The notes: generated from the letters alone by a model not told the origin. A DNA stretch of 64,000 bases from Panorpa germanica (GCA_963678705.1 OY783212.1:10788001-10852000); one strand, 5' to 3'. Shown: positions 49,631-60,090, numbered from the stretch's first letter. Program-made: numbers and translations.

Positions 49631-49661
49631 AACGTTAGCTGACGTTAACTAACGTTAACAA
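49631..49661. repeat. ACGTTAAC tandem repeat, three units
   Basis: AACGTTAGCTG, ACGTTAACTA and ACGTTAACAA follow one another with a 10-11-bp period. GTTAAC half sites in near helical phasing could bind a homeodomain-type dimer; this is speculation. Confidence 0.5.
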
Positions 49662-49664
49662 CAT

Positions 49665-52600
49665 ACTTGATTAGTCAGAAGTGGGAATTGTGACGAAATA
49701 TTAAACAATATAAGATTATACAAAACTGAAAAAGTTTTAACAAAAGTAAGGTATTATATAAAGATTCGGAGATAAAAACATTATTTTTAACATTGATCCG
49801 TGATTGGTCAACAAACTATATGTTAAGTGAAAGCATCAATGAAATTTGCTAGTACATATTCTAATTGCAGTTAATATGGCAGGGATTGTTTCTTTGTACT
49901 TTCTTATTGGAGACGTAGTTAATGCATCTTGCGTTGCTATACTATACATCAACAAGAATCAATGTCAAATGTTCACAAACCCATTCTTTCGAAAAAATGT
50001 TTTTATGGTGAATACGTAGCTTTGAATGTCGTAGTAGTCTGGAACTAAATGAGTCTGTCAATCTACCTAAAAACAGTTTTTGTTGTTTCTAATTATCACA
50101 AAATGATTATTTCCAAAACAATTCTTTTTTTCTTGCTTTGTCATACAAAAACACTGGAAATTAGAAAAGTTATTAGAAAGAAGAGAAAAAGAACTATTCT
50201 TCTAAGAAGCATTCTTAGGATATAGAAAAACTTCAGAGTCTTGTGCGGGATGATACTTCTATATTTGGAAAGGAATGTGATCATATAATACTAGATTGTA
50301 ACAACACGTAATATTGCTGTACCAAGAATGTTTAATTAGTGATATTAGCTAAATGTTGTTCATAATGGACGCACAATGTGCACTTTTCCTGCTTGGAAGG
50401 AAACATGATCACATTCCTAATATGATATTTTCTTATTTTATTAAAGTTTGTATCTACTTTATTTTTCATACCTGAAACTAGTGGCTATTCTTTTAACTCG
50501 ACAACAAAATTCAGCAAAAAGGATTTTATTACAAATTGCATAAAATATTTTGCACCTAAAGCTATTTATTACTACCTAATTGTTATTAGTATAAATAAAA
50601 AAAATAAAATCTAATATAAACCTCATCTAACGTTAACGTCTTCGTAATAGTCACCTTCCTCCTAAATAAGAAGTATCCAATTTGAGGAAAGAAATGCGTA
50701 TTACAGTTTGAAACGAAATACAAGAGAATGCAATTTTCTAACTAATTTACCAAAGAAAATTTAAACATAAAGTAGCTATTTTATGATACTAAATTAAATA
50801 GAAGGACAATAAAATCCTTTAACCATATTAGAAGTACATGTCCTTATATTAAAGTAACAGTAAGATGCTGGAGCAACCTTTAAAGATATGTACCATGCAG
50901 AGAGACATACCAAAATACCCAGAAAGCATTGCGACTTATTTACTGGTCATTAGTAGAGTATAGTGAAGGTAGTCTCATTTCCCCACGACTACATTCTACC
51001 GGTTAGCACTTCACAGTGTAAACGCTACGTTGCTACGCTATTATACTCGTACATACGTGGTATTACGTAGCAGCTACGTACGTTGGGTGTTCGTTACTGG
51101 ATTGTAATTAGTTGCAGGAATTCTGGGTAACGTGTATTCATGTAAATTCCTTAAAGTGTATGCAGATGTGACAGCGAGGTTTAGGCGAATGAAACACTGC
51201 CCATCGAAATGCGTTCTACGTATACGAGTCGGAGAAAAAGGGAAAGGAATATCTGAATTACTGCATGTGAGTATGAGATAGGTGCAATGCTTAAACAAGC
51301 AATATCAAAATTAAACAGCTGAATACTCTACGAGCAAAATTTATCGATTTTAGATATGTCTATAATATGAATTTGTGATTAAAAAATAAGACAACATTTT
51401 TTCTAAATAAGGAGTTCTGAGAAACGAAGTATATGAAGATTTAAAACAATGATTTAATGCAATGCCTGCACAACATATTAGCAGTAATCGACTTGGCTTT
51501 TTACTTGAAATTTTTATAACGGTTTTTGACCTTCTTTATGTTATTATAAAAATATTCTCATTAATCATAATATTTCTGTAAAAAAAAAATATACGTCAAG
51601 GACAGCGAGGGTTGAAAAATATACGCCATGGACAATAAGGGATAAAAAAGTGTTTTCGAAATACATGTGTGTTCATCCAAATTTAAAAATACTTTAATTT
51701 TTCATTTTAAAAGTAAAACTAATGTTATAGAAATATGTACTTTTGTTTTAAATTTTGTTAAGAAGTCATTTTTAAGATAAAGTAGAATGCTTTTAGAGAA
51801 ATATTACAAGGTTTAGCTTAAGTCAAAAATTACATTATTGCATTCCGTTGTTAGAAAGTCTCTCTTACAACACAGTTGATCTAATTGCGTTTTCTATCCA
51901 AGAAAAAATGTTTTCCTAGTTATTCATTTTATTGTTGTATTAACTTATAGTTATTTTTGCTTTGTTCTATTGCAAAGGCTCTATTGAAAAGTACTTGATT
52001 CGGTACCGACAGAAAATAATTAGCATGCGCACTTTGAAAAAGAACTAGAAACTTTTTAAATGAATACTACTATTAAGTTTTGTATATTTAACATTGATTT
52101 TATTATAGAATTGTTTAAAAGCAAAACTGTATTTATGAAAGACCCACTTCCCTCTTCGTAACCAACGCCACTTGGCGTACAATTCAACAATGTTAAACTT
52201 AGCGTTGTTGATCAACAAAAAACTTTTCTTAATCTATTGTAAAAAATCTATTACATAAATATCAATATTATATCGTAAATATTTAACAAAACTTTTTAAT
52301 AACAACAAAAAATTCTAACAATTAACTTGTTATATTATATATAGTATACTTTCAAGAAAATAATAAAAAAAGCGAAAATTACCCCTTATTTCCCATCTCG
52401 TAGAACCATAATCCATTAAGTTTGACAATAAATACTTTCAGGGAAACTTTTATTATAATATGTGCATTGGAAGGATCATAAATTTACTCTCTTTAATCAA
52501 TTATTAGAAAGTTTTCGCAACTTGTAGTCCGGAGTTTCTGTTTTTTTTTTCTTTGGATTAATATTTTAGCGTATTTTTATTCTTGTTTACTCCCTACTCG

Positions 52601-52840
52601 CACTTTAGGCACAATAAATTATTAATCGTCCTAATAGGTTTTTAAAATGTTTTAAATTAAGGTTATGTTTTATATCTCTTTTTTATATATGAAGAAATAT
52701 TGAAGATAAAAAGAGATGAAAAATTGTACAATGAAAAGGGTGACAAGATCAAATAATAATAAAGAAAGAGTGGCAAAATATAGGGTAAGAAAATTACCCC
52801 AGTGCTATTACGAGACGGAAATGCCACAATAAATAAATAA
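49665..52840. other. Gene-less AT-rich stretch
   Basis: 50930-51100 is GC-richer with TACG-rich words (CTACGTACG, TACGTAGCAGCTACG). Nothing else recognised. Confidence 0.45.
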
Positions 52841-52842
52841 AT

Positions 52843-52911
<69 letters not shown>
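52843..52911. repeat. (AT)n microsatellite, about 33 units
   Basis: AT dinucleotides with single C interruptions near each end. Confidence 0.95.
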
Positions 52912-53305
52912 TATACAGTGTAGAAGAATTCATATCCGTGAACTACACTGCTACCTAATAAATGTATGATATTACTTATAATCAATTAAACAAAACAACG
53001 CCCAAATCTAGATACTATTAAGCTGGTCGGTCTAATAAATTTAAACCAATTCATTTTCATTTCATTAAATATATTTCCGACTTCCGGAATAAATTAGTAT
53101 AAATAATGGCAACGTTACCGTAAAACTAATAAGACAGGAAGCTTCACCCGCTTCCAGCTTTTGTTTAACGACTAATAATAAATATTATTCGTCAAAATTT
53201 ATTATAGAAAGACCTATATATTTCTATCACTGTTCACGGTGAAGCCCCTTTTCGTGAAATATTAATCTCAAACACCTGGGGAACAATTCCCTAGAGCAAA
53301 ACAAC

Positions 53306-53425
53306 ATGGAGCTACGGACGTCGTCTTATGCTACGTATACTCTACTACTTCTACTACTGGTTCTACGCCATGCTAACAACTCTACGTTACGCGAGCTACG
53401 CTTATGTTATGACGCTTGGGTGTAG
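53306..53425 (+). CDS. Candidate small ORF or first exon with signal-like N terminus
   Basis: An ATG in the context AAAACAACATGG, close to the insect initiation consensus, starts a 39-codon frame: MELRTSSYATYT, then LLLLLLVL, then RHANNSTLRELRLCYDAWV, ending at TAG. The order is a short polar n-region with one Arg, an eight-residue hydrophobic core, and a polar segment with an NNST glycosylation-type site. This resembles a signal peptide or signal anchor, although the hydrophobic core is short and no good small-X-small cleavage site follows. It could be a secreted micropeptide or the first exon of a longer protein, but no good 5' splice donor occurs in frame before the stop. Caution: CTACTACTTCTACTACTG is a local CTA repeat that yields leucines by itself. 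A TATA-like CTATATATTT lies at about 53213. Confidence 0.3.
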   Translation: MELRTSSYATYTLLLLLLVLRHANNSTLRELRLCYDAWV

Positions 53426-53684
53426 TGCGTGTGGATGTAGAACCACGTATATCGTAGCATGGGGAATAAGACTTATTGTAAGATTCCACATTTGTGGTTA
53501 TAATCGATATTATATTTCTTCTTCATTAACTAGAAATGTTTTTTATCCATTTTTATAATTCTGTTATATTCCTTTTCATATAAAATAAAAATATCTATCA
53601 GAATTGTATATCAAAGTATCTCAGGTTTTATTTGTTTCTTATATGTTACTCGTTATTATGGCATTTAAATGATATATACATCCT

Positions 53685-53775
53685 CTGGGTGGCCGTCATA
53701 GACTCTAACGCTCAGCTATGCTTAGGTCCGAGTTCGACTACCGGAGATGAAATAAACTTATTCCATGACTGGCAA
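53685..53775 (+). mobile_element. tRNA-derived SINE
   Basis: GGGTGGCCGTCATAGACTCT gives an A-box-like start, and GAGTTCGACTACCGGAGATG is a B-box region about 45 bp later, comparable to GAGTTCGATCTCCGG at 39679. The body after the head is not clearly alignable. Confidence 0.45.
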
Positions 53776-53986
53776 ATGATAAACAAATCAAAAATAAACA
53801 AATATTACTACTATATAAATAAAGAAATCTACAAAACACACAATTATTATATTACAATTAATGCGAAATATAACGTAGCGGTTGAAATCGCAGTAATATA
53901 ATAACAAAAAAATAAAAGGTAATCAAACTGTGACTCATATGTATATGTTCAGAACACAACTTCCATTTTAGAAAAATGGGAAAAAC

Positions 53987-54066
53987 CAGGTAGAAAATGT
54001 TACACTTTAGTTAGCTTGTAGTAAGCTAGGAAGTGTGAAACTGTACCGCAAGACAATTCTTCTCTG
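53987..54066. mobile_element. CAGGTAGAAAAT foldback MITE, best preserved copy
   Basis: Begins CAGGTAGAAAATGTTACACT, followed by TTAGTTAGCTTGTAGTAAGC, TAGGAAGTGTGAAACTG and GCAAGACAATTCTTCTCTG. About 80 bp, close to the apparent family unit length. The right terminus has diverged. Confidence 0.65.
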
Positions 54067-54069
54067 AAA

Positions 54070-55200
54070 AAAGTTCAACATACAGACAACCTGCAACACT
54101 TTCAAATTTAACAAAAACAAGAATTTCTTGCACTCCCTATCCTCAACACCCATAATCTATTACTCTCATCATAAAGTTTAATTTACCATTGTCCCACTTC
54201 TGAAATCATCTCAACTTCAAAAGTGTTCTCAAACCCGCCTAGTTTCTCTACTACTGAGTATAGCAAAATGAACGAAATGAAGACATATAGTTAATATATC
54301 GTACATCAGAAATAACATTACCCTATTATCTGAAGTTTTGAATACTAAACCCTTTGCTGCTGGAAATGCAATAAAACTTTAAAACAGTTATATAAGTATA
54401 TGTTAAACATTAAACACAGAATTTTGTATTTGTAATATAGTACATACCATATTATATACTGGTACACCCGAAACACTCTACAAATACTCATACAACGTAA
54501 AAACTACTAAAACGAAAAGCTCTTTTCAATATCCCAGTACTCAAGTTACCCTCTCGAAGTAGAAAGATGCTACATACTCTACTACGAGTATAAAGTAGAA
54601 TAAGACGAAGAGTGAACACGCGGTGCTGGTGGTGATGGATAGAGAGTGAGGAAGAGGGTGGAGGAAATATATTGTACGACCCAGTAAAGACGTAAAGTAG
54701 GGATGAGGGTTTATAACAACCTCGTAACCTTCAAATACTCCAACCATCAAAGCATGTTCATCCCTCTTACAAATACAAACCAATAAGTTGTATGGCCAAA
54801 AGTATAGAGCTTATTATGTATCGGGGATCGAGGGGTGGGAGAAAACAAAGTTAAGTTAAATAAGATTAACTAACTATACTGTTCTGTATTAAGCGGTACT
54901 TTTTATATTGGATTCGTAGAAAGCATACTTTCCCGTAATCACAATCTTAGCATTTATGTAACAATAGTGTAGGAGATACGTTTGGACGTTTGGTACAAAC
55001 AATGGCAGCCGATTTCAGAAGAACTAGAGTGCAGGGGAAACAATACTTTAACGTAAATATACTCGTAATAGAAACTAAACTGAAATTTTGTAAAAAGAGC
55101 ACCACATGAAAAATATACAAATTTAACTAAATTAAAGATGAAATTAGAATGAAAATTAAAAACAAATAACGTGGCCGCGATTTTGGTATATTTTCAACTT
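54070..55200. other. Gene-less AT-rich stretch
   Basis: Nothing recognised except purine-rich runs at 54605-54680. Confidence 0.45.
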
Positions 55201-55202
55201 AT

Positions 55203-55293
55203 CATATAGAAATTGTATTGCAATGCATGTTTCACAGTTGCTAGCTTACTACAAGCTAACTAAAGTGTTACATTGCGTTGCATTTTCTACTTG
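55203..55293. mobile_element. CAGGTAGAAAAT foldback MITE, complete copy
   Basis: Begins CATATAGAAATTGTATTGCA, has TTTCACAGTTGCTAGCTTAC then TACAAGCTAACTAAAGTG, and ends GCATTTTCTACTTG. About 91 bp. Confidence 0.65.
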
Positions 55294-55299
55294 AGAGTA

Positions 55300-55880
55300 T
55301 GCGAATATATTTAACATCAATTTAAATTTCTGTAAACTATTGAATTCTCTATTATCATGTAATAAACCCATACTTATATTATTCCTTCTTTCAAAAGCAG
55401 AGCATATACCAATAAAATGTATTTTTGATTATGCAAAAATATTTTCTAAAGATACTTTAAAAAAAGAATTGAAAGTCAAGTGTATCTGCTCTAATATAAA
55501 AAAAAATTGAAGGGCTTTTTAGAATATTGGATAAAAATAAAAAGAGAAAAAAAGAAAAATTGTCATGTTTTTATAGACCACAAAAAATTATAATATATAC
55601 TTAAGTGTTAAAAAATATATACAAGGACCCTTAAGATCCCGAGGAAAAGTTAAGATTAGAAACCGAGAGACAAGGGGGGTTGTTATTGTACAGGGTGAAG
55701 AATAAAGCAGGGAATTGGACATTAAATGAATGGCCATGAAAAGATGAAAGGGGATTAGAGGAATATTGAATCCTTAACGACTGATTTAATGGTCACAAGT
55801 ACCTAACAAATCCTTAATGTTGTTTATCATATGTCGTTTGGGTGTTGCTAAGCAGAACCAGCTCAGGAGGTCTTTTTTCT
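55300..55880. other. Gene-less stretch
   Basis: Purine-rich from about 55630. Nothing else recognised. Confidence 0.45.
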
Positions 55881-55887
55881 GACCACA

Positions 55888-55945
55888 GCCAAAGATCTTT
55901 ACTAGATTGGAAACCTTTGAAACCTAGATTCCATCAAAGAGAAGC
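55888..55945. promoter_or_regulatory. Possible TCF/LEF site cluster
   Basis: Three CTTTG-type cores within about 55 bp: GCCAAAG (reverse of CTTTGGC), ACCTTTGAAACC and CATCAAAGAG (reverse of CTCTTTGATG). The last two match the TCF consensus CTTTGWW. In AT-rich DNA such short sites arise often, so this is weak evidence for an enhancer. Confidence 0.2.
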
Positions 55946-56795
55946 AAAATTCATACTGGTTCTGGTTCCTATTGGTATTCAAATTTTACATAAAACAAAT
56001 CACAATGACTAAAAATATATAGTGCTTAGTCGACTTCTATACCGTATTGTATGCAGGTACATTTATTTGCTTCGCGATGCCTTCTAGATAGCTAAAGAGC
56101 TTGGACAGACTATGTAGCGTTAATTCGATATTATACACCATTCAATTTTTAAAATGAAATTTCTTTTGACACGGTTTGAAACTTTGGATGATGGCTGCGA
56201 TATAGATTTTCAAGACAGTGACGTAAAATTATTACTAATTAAAATTAATATTATTTGTGAATACCTAGTTCTTTTAATTGTTACAAATATGTATGTATAT
56301 ATACATACAAATTTCTATAAAATAATTCTAAAGAGTAGCTAGCTACATGCTGTAATAGGTAGAACGTGCTAACACAAAGAATTTGTTTCAGAACCTCTTT
56401 TAAGCATGTGAAGTGCACAAGCCGAGTGCAGCAAGTGAGTGAGAGGGAGTATAATATTACATACCGAAACTAACACCTATGCACCTTATCTACAATGGTA
56501 ACATACCTGTGTAAGCATCTAGCCATTCTAAGAACTACTAACATCATGAAATTGCGGTCAAATAATTTTCGTACAAAATTGAAAAAAACCATAATACCGT
56601 AAAAAAATAAACATTATGCTTAAAAGGTAACATTTTACGAAAAATTACAGTTTTCTTTTTCTAATAATTTGATTGATAAATAATTTATACATATGTCTAC
56701 TACCTATATATGCTTATTCATGTAAAATATACGTAACCATATTTACGAGGTGTGTACCAAATATACAATACCATAAATAGTACAATTTTCTATAG

Positions 56796-56939
56796 AAAGA
56801 TAAATTTCCTGAGTTTAATTGTATCACCTGGTACTCCTGGTACCACATTGCCACTAGGAGCAGACAGTAAGACCCCTGAAGTAGATGAGAAGGCCACAAT
56901 GCTAGCACATTTAAGGGCTCTTCAAATCTCGCTGTGCAG
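56796..56939 (+). CDS. Candidate internal coding exon of an unidentified gene
   Basis: An acceptor (ACAATTTTCTATAG, ending 56795) and a strong donor (GTGCAG|GTGAGA at 56939/56940) delimit 144 nt, divisible by three, entered and left in the same phase. The frame reads KINFLSLIVSPGTPGTTLPL, then GADSKTPEVDEKATMLAHLR and ALQISLC, with the last codon split. The segment SPGTPGTTLPLGADSKTPEV is unlike random AT-rich translations: it is proline/glycine/threonine-rich, then acidic, then an amphipathic leucine stretch. An alternative acceptor at 56813 gives 126 nt with the same phase. The frame has no ATG near its start, as expected for an internal exon. I do not recognise the family, and no partner exon is certain. 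A perfect acceptor at 59957 could be spliced next and would add SVPRATG and a stop. Confidence 0.4.
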
Positions 56940-56970
56940 GTGAGATAGAATCTGACGGAAGGATTTGCGG

Positions 56971-57005
56971 ATTTATATATATGATGTATATGACATATAT
57001 GGATA

Positions 57006-57049
<44 letters not shown>

Positions 57050-57070
57050 CTCGTATATATAATATATTAA
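56971..57070. repeat. (TA)n-rich microsatellite region
   Basis: Pure (TA)n from about 57012 to 57041 with interrupted AT repeats on both sides. It begins only 30 bp after the exon donor and includes one TACTCGTA. Confidence 0.9.
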
Positions 57071-57434
57071 ACCAACCGCTGTGTCTCATTTCATTAGCAG
57101 CCAATTATTTTTACACTCCAAAGCCGCAGAAACGTGTTCAAATAATATAAATGAATTCCAGGAGGGACTTAAAGAGGGAGGTATATAACTCCCACCCTCT
57201 TATAAAACATATCTCGTAGAACTGGTATTTGAGTGTAATATGATAAAAATATTGTTAATACGTGTGGAGGTAAGTTCGTATTATATTATTATATACTGAA
57301 ATATACGAGTATATAACAAAGAATATAGTACATAAAATACATTTATATGAAATATGTGAAGAAAAAGGAAAGTATATGGATAGTAAACTAATAAATTGTG
57401 ATTATTAAAGTAAAATAAAGTATAAAAACTAAGA

Positions 57435-57452
57435 TATGATCTATAGATCATA
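57435..57452. repeat. Perfect 18-bp palindrome
   Basis: TATGATCTATAGATCATA is its own reverse complement. Confidence 0.8.
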
Positions 57453-57491
57453 AATTAATTCCAGAAGCAACCGTTATCTCAGAGGTTAACA

Positions 57492-57798
57492 CAGTTACAT
57501 GTATTTAAGGTTTAGTTAATATAACAATAAGATACGTGATATGTAAACAATGTTATCTAATATACTTTGTTCTGTAACCTGTTTTACAATTGTGAAAAAT
57601 AAATCTACTTTTCGAATATTAACAGAATCAAAAAAGTTATAAATAAACCTTTTTAAGGTTTGTAACATTTAAAGTAAGCTTAAAAGGTTATAATATCTTT
57701 ATAATTCGATTTTAAGCAAACTTAAAACCGTTTTAGATGAAATATAAATAGGTTTTCTTAAAAAAAAAAAGTATTACATAAATAAATGTAAAGTAACA
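57492..57798 (-). repeat. AATCTAGTAAT-type dispersed repeat, inverse copy
   Basis: Left end ACATGTATTTAAGGTTTAG and right end AAGTATTACATAAATAAATG with TAAAGTAACATTGG are the inverse of the ends of 31951-32195. The AATCTAGTAAT motif itself has been lost. It abuts a MITE copy on the right. Confidence 0.45.
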
Positions 57799-57924
57799 TT
57801 GGTTTAGCTTGTAGTAACCTAGAAACTGCAAGATAATTTCTATTGATTAGAAAATGAACGTTACAATTAGATTTTGGCAAGCTAGCAAGTATAAAACTTT
57901 TACAATAATACAATTTTCTACCTG
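57799..57924. mobile_element. CAGGTAGAAAAT foldback MITE, copy
   Basis: Contains GGTTTAGCTTGTAGTAACCT, AACTGCAAGATAATTTCTA, GGCAAGCTAGCAAGTATAAA and the terminus ACAATTTTCTACCTG. It seems to be one and a half units. Confidence 0.6.
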
Positions 57925-57929
57925 GAATC

Positions 57930-58630
57930 GTGTTGGCATCTTGTAAACATATACGAGTAAATGAGTGATACGAACATGATAATATACGGGTACTTGCTAT
58001 TTTTTATGTCATTCTGGTAATTGGAACATATAACGTATTTGTAGTTAACTTTTGAACTGTTGATTATTTATTACAAGTACTTGGGTTAAATAAATAAAGA
58101 GGAGAGAAGGAGAATATTCGAAACCGTTTGCAGAACAGAGTGAATTATCTAACAATAACAGAAGCCATACCATTGTTGTCGTTACCCAAAACATTTAACA
58201 ATAATTTAACTATTTGGCAGAATAATGAACGCTAGCTACTAGAACTACCACTATATAGCAGCACAACAGTCAGAAGACGAGAGTGAGAAAACGAGAAAGC
58301 TACACTATTACTATTTATAGTCTAAATCTAAATTGAATATAAATTCTATTTACAGATACTGTAAGATATTAGGCATTGACTATGTTATGTTGTTCAATTG
58401 TGGTTATCCCTTATCACACCATATTGTTGTTGTAGGATAGTGGAATGTGAATTTAATACGGTGGAAACCTGTACCTGCTATGCCATGCGATAATATACCA
58501 TATACTATGGTATTGAAATGGGTAAATGAAGGGAGCAAGGGTTAAGAGGGTTGAAGGACGTGAAGAGGTGATTTGAACGGGGAACGGGACAGAACAAGAG
58601 AGGGTTGTGTGTACGTGAGAATGGGGAGGT
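57930..58630. other. Gene-less stretch with a purine-rich patch
   Basis: 58525-58630 is G/A-rich (GGGAGCAAGGGTTAAGAGGG and similar). No coding sequence recognised. Confidence 0.45.
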
Positions 58631-58634
58631 TTTA

Positions 58635-58635
58635 G

Positions 58636-58703
<68 letters not shown>

Positions 58704-58730
58704 TATATATATGTATATATATATACGAGT
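58635..58730. repeat. (AT)n microsatellite, about 45 units
   Basis: AT dinucleotides over about 95 bp with a few interruptions, ending in a TACGAGTA site. Confidence 0.95.
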
Positions 58731-58940
58731 ATAGTACATCAAGTAGCTAAACCTATTGTATTACACTGTAAATTTATTTATTTTCATTTAAACATTTCTA
58801 TAATTTATTTTTAAAGTGTTAAATCGAAACAGCGGTGGATCTAACACACTTTGACAGTTCTGATTTAGTTTTTAAATTTGCATAATATGTATGCGAATAT
58901 TTATATGGTTTCTTTATCCAGTATTCACAGTTCCGTGTAC

Positions 58941-59105
58941 ATACACTCTAAAACAAAAGTTTTAAACATTTCTGAAGCATATTTTAGAACCAGGTATTCA
59001 GGTTCAAAAATCAGGTAGCAGTTTACTCGTATTAATATTAATAACATATACAATGAATCAGATAAAAATTCATCTTAAAAAAAATTGAGAACCAAATTTG
59101 CGTAA
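58941..59105 (+). mobile_element. TGTACRCT foldback MITE, degraded copy
   Basis: TACACTCTAAAACAAAAGTT, CATATTTTAGAACCAGGTAT, TATTAATAACATATACA and TTCATCTTAAAAAAAATTGA parallel the element at 41924-42128 in the same orientation. The right terminus has been lost. Confidence 0.55.
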
Positions 59106-59340
59106 TATACAACGTTTTGTGTTGTATCTGTATTTATAAAATTAATTTACTCTTCTGCGCATTACTATACTCATAAATCATCATAATAATATCTTTTTCA
59201 GGAATATAAAGTCTTCAAAAGCTCTTTTTGAGGATTAACATGCTTTTAGAATAGCTATAAAATAATAAAAACCATAACTGAAGCAATCAGCGAAACAATT
59301 GTTTTATCAAATCCAAGTTCATTGGAAGTAAAATATAAAT

Positions 59341-59540
59341 AGAGTGTTCAACAAGAGATGTCACTTAAAATATAGCATTATTTTTTAATTGGCAACATAG
59401 ATATAGACATAGTCATTGGAAGATATTGTGTTCCATTACTAACATTTGCACATTGGACAAAATTAAAAATATCACAACTTTTCATAACTTTAAATATTGC
59501 GTATTTGTTTATTTAAAATAAAACCTCTTGTTGAAAGATC
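59341..59540 (-). mobile_element. TTCAACAAGAG foldback MITE, complete copy
   Basis: Left terminus AGAGTGTTCAACAAGAG and right terminus CCTCTTGTTGAAAGATC are inverted repeats enclosing 165 bp. The interior is the inverse of 15258-15450. No coding capacity. The superfamily is not assigned because no convincing target duplication is visible. Confidence 0.75.
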
Positions 59541-59544
59541 ATGT

Positions 59545-59930
59545 ATTTCTTTCCCCTTCTGTAAATGTATGACTGTGTTCATAAACTTAATAATCAATAT
59601 AAATTCAACACAAACTACAACCCAAATAATACAAACTACTCGATTTATAACCAATTTACGTAAAACTACAAAACAAATGAAGAATTCATTGAAGCATGTC
59701 ACATCAACTTCAGTTACAGAAAACAACGCATTTGATAAAATGAATTTAACTCAAATTCTATTTATAAATACATGTTGTGAACACGTTTTAGCATCTTTTA
59801 TATATAAAAGGAAAAGCTTGTTAAAACAATCCAAGAAACCCTGATTTGAATCAACTCCCAACCCCCCATCTCAACCCCATCCTATCCAACTGAACCACTC
59901 CCTTTTATTTTTAACCCTGGAGCTATATTT
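59545..59930. other. Gene-less stretch ending in a C-rich patch
   Basis: The C-rich patch at 59845-59895 (CAACCCCCCATCTCAACCCC) precedes a pyrimidine tract. The open frames at 59490-59844 overlap a MITE and are not convincing. Confidence 0.45.
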
Positions 59931-59932
59931 TA

Positions 59933-60090
59933 TAAACCTTTTCTTTTTCTTAACAGTGTACCCCGAGCTACTGGTTGATGGGATAATGTAATCAGTGACT
60001 GGCACACCCGTGATGGATTCACGATGCTTTATCAGCGTCGGCGTCGACGTTCGCGTCCTCCTCGTCGACATCGGTATTGAGGCACACCTT
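59933..60090. other. Strong splice acceptor and GTC/GAC-rich block
   Basis: CCTTTTCTTTTTCTTAACAG, ending at 59957, is a near-ideal plus-strand acceptor. All three frames after it stop within 12 codons, which would suit a terminal exon. At 60023-60079 follows a CGTCGGCGTCGACG-type block. It reads MLYQRRRRRSRPPRRHRY on the plus strand and, on the minus strand, VCLNTDVDEEDANVDADADK then AS and a stop. An acidic or a basic C terminus is possible, or neither. The trinucleotide periodicity alone can produce both readings. Confidence 0.25.

Noticed and set aside
56392..56434. Exon of 43 nt between TTTGTTTCAG and CAGCAA|GTGAGT
   Set aside because: The open frame (TSFKHVKCTSRVQQ) leaves in a phase that cannot join the 56796 exon. 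Possible, but unsupported.
56508..56575. Minus-strand start exon (MMLVVLRMARCLH) before CAG|GTATGT
   Set aside because: The donor is good, but the ATG context is poor and no promoter or second exon is visible.
57150..57270. Exon ending GTGGAG|GTAAGT with the frame MIKILLIRVE
   Set aside because: The donor is strong, but the upstream sequence has no acceptor of quality and the frame is only ten codons.
59490..59844. Overlapping 78- and 115-codon open frames on opposite strands
   Set aside because: They overlap the right end of a MITE, have chance-like composition and show no recognisable domain.
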